DNA of 33,434 nucleotides from Candidatus Latescibacterota bacterium (GTDB lineage Bacteria; Latescibacterota; Latescibacteria; Latescibacterales; Latescibacteraceae): the NCBI GenBank assembly GCA_016927495.1, contig JAFGMP010000167.1:1-33434 (forward strand), read 5' to 3'. Made by a program: the position numbers and the translations under genes. Under the pieces are notes generated by a model. It did no database searches and was not told where the DNA came from. It saw nothing but the letters and a program-made list of their open reading frames with translations. How positions within the stretch are numbered: position 1 is the stretch's first letter; the number at the start of each line of letters is the position of its first letter. Positions 25,273 to 32,741 of this stretch are shown piece by piece.

Positions 25273-27147
25273 TTATTCAACGACTACAGCATTAAAACGG
25301 CAGACATCTACACAGGTGCCGCAACCTATACATTTATCTGGAATAATGTAATGCGGGCTCTTGGGGGTCCCCATAATAGCCTCGCTCGGACACTTTTTCG
25401 CACAAAGCGTACAACCCTTGCAGGCATCCGCATCGATACTGTAGGTCAGGAGATTGACACAGGCTTTTGACGGGCACTTGCGCTCGAAAATATGAGCCTC
25501 GTACTCATCCTTGAACCATCGCATTGTACTTAATACCGGATTGGGGGCTGATTGTCCAAGCCCGCATAGACTGGTATCTTTAATCACTTCAGCGAGACTC
25601 TTCAATTGCATTACACCTCTGAAACGTTCGAGGGAATCGGAGTCCTTCTCGCTGCTGCGTCCCCGTGTGATACTCTCGAGTATCTTAAGCATGTGCTTTG
25701 TTCCCTCACGGCAGGGGATACATTTACCGCAGCTTTCCCGCTGGATAAAATCCATAAAAAATTTCGCCACATCGACCATACAGGTGTCTTCATCCATGAC
25801 GACCATACCGCCTGAACCCATCATAGCGCCCACAGTTTTGAGCGATTCATAATCGATCTCGACATCGAGGTGTTGTTCTGGAATACAGCCCCCCGACGGG
25901 CCGCCGATTTGAACTGCTTTATACTTTTTACCCCCCGGAATTCCACCGCCTATGTCCATGATGATCTGGCGAATGGTAGTACCCATGGCAACTTCGACAA
26001 GCCCTGTTCGCGATATTTTACCCGAAAGGGCAAACACCTTCGTACCCTTGCTGTTTTTTGTGCCTACCGCACTGAACCAGTCGCTGCCTCGGTTAATTAT
26101 ATTGGGTATGTTAGCCAACGTTTCGACATTATTGATAGCTGTCGGTTTATCGAACAAGCCGCGGACAGAGGGATAGGGGGGACGAGGACGGGGCATACCC
26201 CGTTTCCCCTCGATACTGTGTATAAGCGCTGTTTCCTCTCCGCATACGAAAGCGCCTGCACCCATTTTTATTTTAATTTCAAGATTGTATCCGCTGTCGA
26301 GAATGTTATACCCAAGAAATCCGTACTTTTTGGCCTGTTCGATGGCGTGCCTGAGCCGTTTAATCGCAAGGGGATATTCGGCGCGAATGTAAATATAGGC
26401 TTTTGTTGCACCGATGGCATATGCCGCAATACTCAGACCTTCGAGAAGTCTGTAGGGATCGCCTTCGATCACGGCCCTGTCCATAAATGCTCCGGGATCG
26501 CCCTCGTCGGCATTACAGATAAAGTATTTCTGGTCACCCGGTGTCTGAAGTGTAAATTTCCATTTCAGTCCGGTGGGAAAACCCCCACCGCCGCGCCCCT
26601 TTAGACCGCTTTTTTCTACTCCGGCGCATACTTCCTCGGGAGTCATACCATGTACCGCACGGGCAAACGCCTGATAACCGCCATGGGCAATGTATTCATC
26701 TATACTTACGGGATCGATTAATCCGCAGTGTTCCAGCACCCACCGTGTCTGAGGACCGAAAAAGGGATGTTCGTCGAGATAGGATATTTTCTGCCACGGT
26801 TTGAAGTTTTTATTTCTGTGCTGTCCCAGAACATCGTCCTTATTCGGAGTTTCCTTGAAAATACTGTCAAGCATTGCGGCAACTTTTTCATGGGTTACTT
26901 TTCGGAATAATAAACGTGTCCGTCCCGGTATCTGAATATCAACCAGAGGTTCTTCCACACAGAGGCCGATACAGCCGACCTCCACTATATCTGCGTTGAT
27001 GTCGTTGGTTTCACAGTATGTTTTTATCGCTTCAAGCGTTTTAGCTGCCCCGGCACCAAGTCCACAAGTTCCTGTGCCGATAAAAATAACGGGAGTGGTG
27101 ACCGTGTCACGGCGAAGTAAAGCGAGGCTGGTATTTTTCGCAACCAT
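25273..27147 (-). CDS. hydB: NuoF-like hydrogenase subunit HydB
   Basis: The flavin/NAD subunit of the HydABC complex (624 residues from the ATG at 27147). An N-terminal thioredoxin-like Fe-S domain (TGTCGLGAGA, then VGCIGLC) is followed by the FMN/NADH domain (KGRGGGGFPTGLKW, CNADEGDPGAFMDR, GAGAFVCGEETALI, GGPSGGC), the NuoF [4Fe-4S] motif (ESCGKCIPCREGT, then LCGLGQSAPNP) and two C-terminal [4Fe-4S] clusters (ACKGCTLCAKKC; KCIGCGTCVDVC). It oxidises or reduces NAD(H) and joins electrons from HydC. The frame stays open up to TTG at 27279, overlapping hydC by 47 bases, and a TTG at 27249 has a weak AAAGG upstream. The ATG lacks a clear ribosome-binding site, so the N-terminus is uncertain. 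The first domain has only three of the usual four cysteines. Confidence 0.93.
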   Translation of the reverse strand: MVAKNTSLALLRRDTVTTPVIFIGTGTCGLGAGAAKTLEAIKTYCETNDINADIVEVGCIGLCVEEPLVDIQIPGRTRLLFRKVTHEKVAAMLDSIFKETPNKDDVLGQHRNKNFKPWQKISYLDEHPFFGPQTRWVLEHCGLIDPVSIDEYIAHGGYQAFARAVHGMTPEEVCAGVEKSGLKGRGGGGFPTGLKWKFTLQTPGDQKYFICNADEGDPGAFMDRAVIEGDPYRLLEGLSIAAYAIGATKAYIYIRAEYPLAIKRLRHAIEQAKKYGFLGYNILDSGYNLEIKIKMGAGAFVCGEETALIHSIEGKRGMPRPRPPYPSVRGLFDKPTAINNVETLANIPNIINRGSDWFSAVGTKNSKGTKVFALSGKISRTGLVEVAMGTTIRQIIMDIGGGIPGGKKYKAVQIGGPSGGCIPEQHLDVEIDYESLKTVGAMMGSGGMVVMDEDTCMVDVAKFFMDFIQRESCGKCIPCREGTKHMLKILESITRGRSSEKDSDSLERFRGVMQLKSLAEVIKDTSLCGLGQSAPNPVLSTMRWFKDEYEAHIFERKCPSKACVNLLTYSIDADACKGCTLCAKKCPSEAIMGTPKSPHYIIPDKCIGCGTCVDVCRFNAVVVE

Positions 27148-27232
27148 ATCAGAGGAGTCGATGAAGCTCTTGATAACATCCGGGCACGAAATACCTGTAG
27201 TAGCCCAGCATCCTTCGGATTCTTTCCATATA

Positions 27233-27715
27233 TTATGCGTTTGCTTCAATTTTCTCAGCCTTTCTTCTATATGAATCAATGATATTTTTGATTTTATCCT
27301 GTGTTACCCCGGCATAAAACTCACCATCGATACTGATAACCGGCGCCAGTCCGCATGCGCCGATACAGGCAACCACCTCAAGACTAAACAATCCGTCCCG
27401 AGTGGTTTCACCCGGTTTGATATTCAGCTCGCGCTGCATTGCTTCGAGTACTTTAAGTGAGCCTTTGACATGACAGGCTGTCCCGCGACAAACCTGAATG
27501 GTATACAAACCCGGAGCCTGAAAACGAAACTGGTTGTAGAATGTTGCCACACCGTAAATCTTACTTGTGGGAAGTTTCAGGTATTTGCCGATGATGACCA
27601 CGGCCTCCCGTGAAAGAAAGCCTATGAATTCCTGAACCTCCTGCAGAATAGGGATGAGATCGTCACGCTGAGCGTTGGGGTATTTTGTAAGAATGTGCTG
27701 AATGTCGGTATTCAC
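27233..27715 (-). CDS. hydC: NuoE-like hydrogenase subunit HydC
   Basis: A 160-residue thioredoxin-fold [2Fe-2S] protein of the NuoE family. Helical N-terminus (LIPILQEVQEFIGFLS) and conserved IYGVATFYNQFRF, then the four cluster ligands Cys76 and Cys81 (VCRGTACHVKG) and Cys117 and Cys121 (ACIGACGLAPV). It passes electrons within HydABC, next to HydB. Length is usual for the family. It starts with GTG at 27715, preceded by GAGGT seven to eight bases upstream, and is the first gene of the operon; a strong promoter lies about 100 bases upstream. Confidence 0.94.
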   Translation of the reverse strand: MNTDIQHILTKYPNAQRDDLIPILQEVQEFIGFLSREAVVIIGKYLKLPTSKIYGVATFYNQFRFQAPGLYTIQVCRGTACHVKGSLKVLEAMQRELNIKPGETTRDGLFSLEVVACIGACGLAPVISIDGEFYAGVTQDKIKNIIDSYRRKAEKIEANA

Positions 27716-27812
27716 TGTATAAACCTCGCTTTGTTAAGAACAAAAAACTCACTATAGCGATTGGCATATTATTTCGCATTGTGATTTTATTAACGTCGTT
27801 ATTTTTGTAACG

Positions 27813-27841
27813 AATATATGTAAAGCTGGGGCAAAAGTCAA
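27813..27841 (-). promoter_or_regulatory. hydC: Sigma70-like promoter of the hydrogenase operon
   Basis: On the minus strand TTGACT (27841-27836), a 17-base spacer and TATATT (27818-27813). Directly downstream lie TAACG-T-CGTTA (27791-27801) and another TAACG (27808-27812), well placed for a repressor. TTTGTT-AAG-AACAAA (27730-27744) sits just above the ribosome-binding site; its TTGTTAA half resembles half of a Rex operator, but the full 18-base Rex site is not present. Confidence 0.65.
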
Positions 27842-28421
27842 GAAAAAATATTATTTATAATTAATTTTCCCGTCGAATAGCTATTTTAGCAATTTATATG
27901 CCATTTACATTTGATACATCATAATTTCAATAAATCCATGGTATTACATTTTATAATGAAATGCGGTATGAACCTACGGGAACCGGAAAAGTCGACATTA
28001 TGTCCTGTGAGCTTTATTTAGACATGACATTAAGTCGATTAGGAAAAACAGGCAGAAGGCACATGGTCAGAACTATTCATAAACAAAGGTAAGGTGATGA
28101 GAGAGAAAAAAAAAAGGCAACATTATTTTCTGAATCAAGGTAAAAAAGATGTGGAGTTAAGTGGTCGAAGTAGTATGATGGTGAAGTAAAAGAGGTGAGG
28201 AGTTAGGGAAAATGGGAGTTTCAGGCATACTTATACCTGAAAGAAAAGGGTTTAAAAGATTTTATCATGATCGGAGAATGTTGTTAACTTTTTTATAAAA
28301 ATTGTTTTGAAATAAACGAAAGTTGGATATTATGGTTCATAGCAGTCTCAATTACAAATTATTAATGTATTGTAGTAATAACCTAATTATAAACAAGTAT
28401 TTATGTTTTGGGACATAATAT

Positions 28422-28454
28422 AAAAAAGGGGACATTTTTTGTCTTGTCCCCTTT
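28422..28454 (-). terminator. Rho-independent terminator of the methyltransferase-receptor gene
   Basis: On the minus strand, AAAGGGGACA (28454-28445) pairs perfectly with TGTCCCCTTT (28434-28425), with a 10-base loop. The T-run (A-run 28422-28427 on the plus strand) follows and overlaps the stem end. It lies 28 bases after the stop codon, a strong intrinsic terminator. Confidence 0.88.
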
Positions 28455-28481
28455 GTATTATCACCCTATACAACATATATT

Positions 28482-31166
28482 TTATTTTAAAACCTGCCGT
28501 ATTCCGATTGAATACCTTCTCCCGTAATCCGGATAACCGACGACCGTGGAATATTCTTCGCCGGTAAGATTGATTGCCTCAAGATACACTCGTGTCCTGA
28601 GTTTTGTGCCGAAAGATTTTCCCATGGTTAGATTCAGCGTGCTGTAGTCTCCTATTGGCACGGGTGTTGTGGCGTCCGCAGCAAACCGTGTACTTTCATA
28701 GGATGATACCGTTTTAAGGAAGAGGTTCAGGTCATATCCCTCATGCCATAACTGCACACCGCCGCCGACAATAACTTCGGGAAGTTCTTCATTTTTTTTC
28801 ATAGAACCGTTTATCTCAGCCCGTGAGCGTATACCTGCGATGTTGAAAAACACTTTTGCCTTATCATAAAGCGGAACAGACTGTACCTCGAATTCCAGGC
28901 CGAGTTGATCCTGGTCACGGTTTATCCAAAGTTCATGAATCCGTCCATCGACTTCCCGTGTTTGACCGCTCAGGGCAAGCGCATTGTTTTGCCTGACAAA
29001 AAATCCGGTAAGTGTGAGATTACCTGCATCGGGCACATACATTTCAACGCCGGTATCAGCTTTAATACGTTCCTCATTCTCGGGTTTTTCGAGATCGGTT
29101 GTTAATGTTCCTTCACGAGGTTTTATGTGACCTCCGGCCAGATTGGCATTCAAGGAAAGGTTCGGCGTTACCAGATATGAGGCGCCAACATTCCAGTTAA
29201 TAATCGATGGCTCCCATTCATCTGTAATGGACGGTACTTTACCAAATCCCTGTGCACTTCCTTCTATATTATATGCCCCATACTCGTTTATATACGTTCG
29301 CTGCCATTTAATGCCGCCGTCAACCTCAAGATTTCCGAATTTGTGCTCATCAACCAGTACCAGAGCATATGTTTCGAGATCAGTTCGCCTGCCCGTAAAG
29401 AAGCGTTTTCCTTGAGGTGAAATCCAGTGGTTATAAAAGCCCCCGGCCCTGATCGTGTTGTTTTCCCATAGTTTCAGCGACTGAACAAGATTCAGGCTCC
29501 ATTCGAAATCCCAGTCATGAGTACTGGTGTGGGATGAATCGGTCTGGCTGTTATATGTGTTGTCACGGTTGGCGTAGGCGGCATGAAATTCTGTTGAGGC
29601 TTTTTCACTTGCCAAATAGAACACCTTAAGTTGAGCCATGGTAGCCTGCAGGGGATCGTACCATTCTTCCGATGTCTGAAGTTTTTTGGTTGCCGGAGGT
29701 TCCGCCAGGGCAAGCTGGCGTTTCCCGAACATGTGCAGAAGCGATGAACGTATCGACAATTTTTCGGTTGGCCGCCAGTTAACGTTACCGATGAAATTTG
29801 TCATGTTCTCCGCCGCAAACCTGTTATCCGGACCGTCTGTATGAGGCGTTCCCAATCCCAGCATATATGAAACGTTTCGCGCCGAACCGCCGTGGGAAAT
29901 GTGGAATCTGTTAGTGTTAAAGCTGCCGTATTCGAGTTCCCATGAGGTTTCCGGTTCGGTATAATCACGGGGGATTATATTGACCACACCTCCGAGGCCG
30001 GAAATTCCGGTGAGCATAGCTGCGCTGGAACGCATTATTTCGATACGGTCGATATCATGTGACGAGAAGAAATAGGGAAGTTCATGAAATTCACGGTATA
30101 AAGCGCCGTCGATAGCGTAATCCGGATAGGGATATTTCTGTCCTCTGACCGAGAAAAATTGTTTAACTTTTCGCCCGCGCGTTTCCATCCATGCTCCGGG
30201 GACGTACTCCATAGCATCTATCACGGTATCCGCACCCTGTTTCTCGATATCCTCACGGTTGATGACACTTTTCGACGACTGGAGTCCCGGAGATTCGCTC
30301 ATCGGTTCCATGACAACATCACGTACTATATTGCCTCTTACCTCCAAAGGTTCGAGCACATACACCGGTCTGTCTTCGACCGATGGCACTGAGGTATGAA
30401 CAACTGTACGGGTTGTTTGTCTCCGGGTAAAACCGGGCTTATAAAATTCCACCCAGACACCGTAACTTACATCTTCACTTCCTGCCGGTTGCGGGATGAT
30501 GATACGATACTTGTCGATATTGAGGGCTTTCATGATTGCTTCAAATTCTTCGGCGGTTTCCGTGACATCATAGTTTAATCCACCGCCACCCCTGCTTTGC
30601 TGTTTACGGATTTGCCGTGCAACCTCAACAGGCAGATTTTCGGAAAAACCTCGCCCTATTAACGCCACTCCTCCGGGTTTCAGCACACGGTAGATTTCCG
30701 AAAAAGATTTCGGTTTGTCATTCCATAAATGAAACGAACCCCGTGACACAACTATATCTGCTGTTTCATTGTTTAAAGGCAGATTTTGCGCATCGGCTTC
30801 GAGAGTATTGATACGCTGTTCGACATCAGCATCGGCAGCCATTTTTCGGGTATAATGAAAAAAGTACGGATTTATATCAGCGTTGATCCAATGCATACCA
30901 GGTGTTTTTTTTGCAAGTTCAACTGCCAGATGTCCAGGACCGCCCCCGAGGTCTATACCCGTGCCTGTAAAGTCGGCAAGACCATAGTCGGTGAAAATCT
31001 GCTCTGCCAGCGGTTCGTATAACGGGGCATGTGTAGTCGAGGCTGTGCGATTGTATCTTTCGGCATATTGCTTCTGTTCGGTTTCAGAAAGTGCCTGGCC
31101 ATAGCTATATCCATATGTAATTCCAACTGATATAAGAAGTGGGGCAATGAAATAACGGTAACGCAT
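28482..31166 (-). CDS. Exported SAM-methyltransferase domain fused to TonB-dependent receptor
   Basis: An 894-residue single open frame. Residues 1-25 are a signal peptide (IAPLLISVGITYGYSYGQA). Residues 35-245 form a class I SAM-methyltransferase domain: motif I GIDLGGGPGHLA (70-81), acidic INADIN (94-99), EADAQNLPL (123-131), DIVVSRGSFHLW (137-148), VLKPGGVALIGRGF (161-174). Residues 268-400 are a TonB receptor plug (YVLEPLEVRGN, SVRGQKY, IEIMRSSAAMLTGISGLGGVVNIIPRD), and about 405-894 is a beta-barrel ending in RRYSIGIRQVLK. Outer-membrane receptors import siderophores, cobalamin or glycans. The methyltransferase would lie in the periplasm, where SAM is not expected, so it may bind rather than methylate. 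Barrel strands are plentiful and no frameshift is seen. AAGGA precedes the ATG. Confidence 0.88.
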   Translation of the reverse strand: MRYRYFIAPLLISVGITYGYSYGQALSETEQKQYAERYNRTASTTHAPLYEPLAEQIFTDYGLADFTGTGIDLGGGPGHLAVELAKKTPGMHWINADINPYFFHYTRKMAADADVEQRINTLEADAQNLPLNNETADIVVSRGSFHLWNDKPKSFSEIYRVLKPGGVALIGRGFSENLPVEVARQIRKQQSRGGGGLNYDVTETAEEFEAIMKALNIDKYRIIIPQPAGSEDVSYGVWVEFYKPGFTRRQTTRTVVHTSVPSVEDRPVYVLEPLEVRGNIVRDVVMEPMSESPGLQSSKSVINREDIEKQGADTVIDAMEYVPGAWMETRGRKVKQFFSVRGQKYPYPDYAIDGALYREFHELPYFFSSHDIDRIEIMRSSAAMLTGISGLGGVVNIIPRDYTEPETSWELEYGSFNTNRFHISHGGSARNVSYMLGLGTPHTDGPDNRFAAENMTNFIGNVNWRPTEKLSIRSSLLHMFGKRQLALAEPPATKKLQTSEEWYDPLQATMAQLKVFYLASEKASTEFHAAYANRDNTYNSQTDSSHTSTHDWDFEWSLNLVQSLKLWENNTIRAGGFYNHWISPQGKRFFTGRRTDLETYALVLVDEHKFGNLEVDGGIKWQRTYINEYGAYNIEGSAQGFGKVPSITDEWEPSIINWNVGASYLVTPNLSLNANLAGGHIKPREGTLTTDLEKPENEERIKADTGVEMYVPDAGNLTLTGFFVRQNNALALSGQTREVDGRIHELWINRDQDQLGLEFEVQSVPLYDKAKVFFNIAGIRSRAEINGSMKKNEELPEVIVGGGVQLWHEGYDLNLFLKTVSSYESTRFAADATTPVPIGDYSTLNLTMGKSFGTKLRTRVYLEAINLTGEEYSTVVGYPDYGRRYSIGIRQVLK

Positions 31167-31205
31167 CGAATTATCCTTTTACTGATTATTTTGTTTTATG
31201 AACTA

Positions 31206-31233
31206 ATTATATCATAAAAAATATAGCAATCAA
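31206..31233 (-). promoter_or_regulatory. Promoter of the methyltransferase-receptor gene
   Basis: On the minus strand TTGATT (31233-31228), 16 bases, perfect TATAAT (31211-31206). Transcription would start about 35 bases upstream of the ATG. No cobalamin-riboswitch features were recognised in this short leader. Confidence 0.65.
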
Positions 31234-31404
31234 TTTTTCAATGTAATAAATCTAATGGTAAATTTTAAAATTTTTTTCTTGAATTGTATTATGGTTTTGT
31301 GAGAATTAAATGAAATCAGAACGAACAGTTATTTTTACATATATTTACTGAATGAATCTATTTCCGAATCAATTAAAACCATATTTTATGTGAACAAAAA
31401 GGTT

Positions 31405-32676
31405 TCAGTTGAAATACGGTGAAAACGTATCGATAAGTCCGACAACGCCCATATATGTAGTAATAAAAGCATAAATAAGGGTTGCAAACATACCGGTATT
31501 GAGCCAAAATCCCGCACGGTGCTCACCCATGATTTTTTTACTGTTAACCATCACCATAATTGCAAGCGTCGTCACCGGCATAATCGTTGCCTGAAATGCG
31601 CTCGAAGCGATCATAACAAACACCGGTCGTCCTCCCAAAACAGGTACAGTCAAGCCAGCAAGTAGTCCGAGACCACCGAGGATTCTGAACATGGGGCTTT
31701 GTATGTTACGTTCTATGCCTCGGTAATCACAAATAAGCCACGGCAATATCAGCGCTATGGGAAACACGGTACTGATGCCTGCGCTGATGATTCCAACCAC
31801 AAAAATACTGATGGCAAATCTTCCGGCAATCGGCTCAAGAGTTTTAACCATATCGACTGCGCGTTCAACCGGTGTTCCCATACGGTATAATGTGCCTGCC
31901 GCACATGCCATAATCGCGCCTGAAATGATCAGCATCAGGCTTGCGCTCACAAACGCATCGATTTTTTCCTGGCGAAGGTCGTTAATTGTCCAGCCTTTTT
32001 CGGCGACAATAATGCTGCGCATCACAAATACGATGGCTCCGCATGTTGTCCCGGTCATGCCGGCGATTATCAGAAACGCATTCGGTTCATCGGGAATACC
32101 GGGAATCATACCGGTAAGCAAATCTTTGGGATCGGGTATAACCATAAACATGCTGAGAACGAAACTCAGCCCCATTATGACGACGAATGCGATAAGCACC
32201 TTTTCAAATCGTGAATACTTACCAACCCATAACAGATAATAACAACCTGAGAGAATTACCGCAGCAATCAATATCATACTGAAGCCTTCACCGCCGAAAA
32301 GAATTCGCGACCACTCGCGGACCAGTTCGGAGACAACACCCATAACACCGGCAAGCCCCAGAAATTCCCCGAGAGACAACACAAAAATCGAGTACAACGC
32401 AATCCAATTCCCGTATGGCAGATGTTTTTTGTAACCGCGAAGGGATGTGTCGCCGGTAACAAGCGTAAACTGGCCGTATGCTACAAGCATGACAAAAGTG
32501 AACAGACACGACAGCAGCAATACCCAGAATATACTCATACCGTACCGGCTTCCGGCCGATGCCATGTTGGTGACACTGCCGGTTCCGATGTTATAACCGA
32601 TCATAAAAATCCCCGGTCCGACGGCGGTAAGCATCAGGCCAATTTTTTTCAGTATTCCAGTACGCTGCTGGTTCAC
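31405..32676 (-). CDS. Divergent Nramp-family transporter
   Basis: A 423-residue membrane protein with about eleven helices, of the Nramp branch of the LeuT-fold superfamily (GPGIFMIGY near the start). Two metal-binding signatures of true Nramp proteins are absent. The TM1 DPGN motif reads NIGTGS (about 29-34), and in TM6 the MPHN-type motif is missing (GMTGTTCGAIVFVMRS, about 206-221). It may therefore carry something other than Mn or Fe. The open frame begins with ATG at 32694, but that codon has no ribosome-binding site. The GTG at 32676 has AGAGGAG six bases upstream, so I chose GTG. It follows the MttB-family gene by 65 bases in the same direction and may transport its substrate. Confidence 0.8.
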   Translation of the reverse strand: MNQQRTGILKKIGLMLTAVGPGIFMIGYNIGTGSVTNMASAGSRYGMSIFWVLLLSCLFTFVMLVAYGQFTLVTGDTSLRGYKKHLPYGNWIALYSIFVLSLGEFLGLAGVMGVVSELVREWSRILFGGEGFSMILIAAVILSGCYYLLWVGKYSRFEKVLIAFVVIMGLSFVLSMFMVIPDPKDLLTGMIPGIPDEPNAFLIIAGMTGTTCGAIVFVMRSIIVAEKGWTINDLRQEKIDAFVSASLMLIISGAIMACAAGTLYRMGTPVERAVDMVKTLEPIAGRFAISIFVVGIISAGISTVFPIALILPWLICDYRGIERNIQSPMFRILGGLGLLAGLTVPVLGGRPVFVMIASSAFQATIMPVTTLAIMVMVNSKKIMGEHRAGFWLNTGMFATLIYAFITTYMGVVGLIDTFSPYFN

Positions 32677-32741
32677 GGTTGTCTCCTCTGTCATTATTTA
32701 TATTTTTTTGTGCCTTTGTACCTTAGTGGTAATATTTTTAT

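Larger units (their letters stand above)
27716..28481. other. Intergenic region with hyd promoter and receptor terminator
   Basis: About 766 bases without a convincing gene. It carries the hydC promoter (27813-27841), short palindromes beside it (27791-27812 and 27730-27744), a hairpin TTTCAGG/CCTGAAA at 28219-28242, and the terminator of the downstream receptor gene (28422-28454). Bases 28090-28215 are strikingly purine-rich on the plus strand. No RNA family was recognised. Confidence 0.6.

Noticed and set aside
25870-26604. 244-codon open frame antisense to hydB
   Set aside because: Runs opposite a well-conserved gene; the frame is open because of the codon bias of hydB and its translation has no protein-like motifs.
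27747-27757. ACTCACTATAG, identical to the core of the phage T7 promoter
   Set aside because: An 11-base coincidence on the strand opposite to hydC, with the upstream part of the T7 consensus missing; no phage genes nearby.
31167-31404. Possible cobalamin riboswitch before the receptor fusion
   Set aside because: The promoter lies only about 40 bases before the start codon and no B12-box-like sequence is visible.
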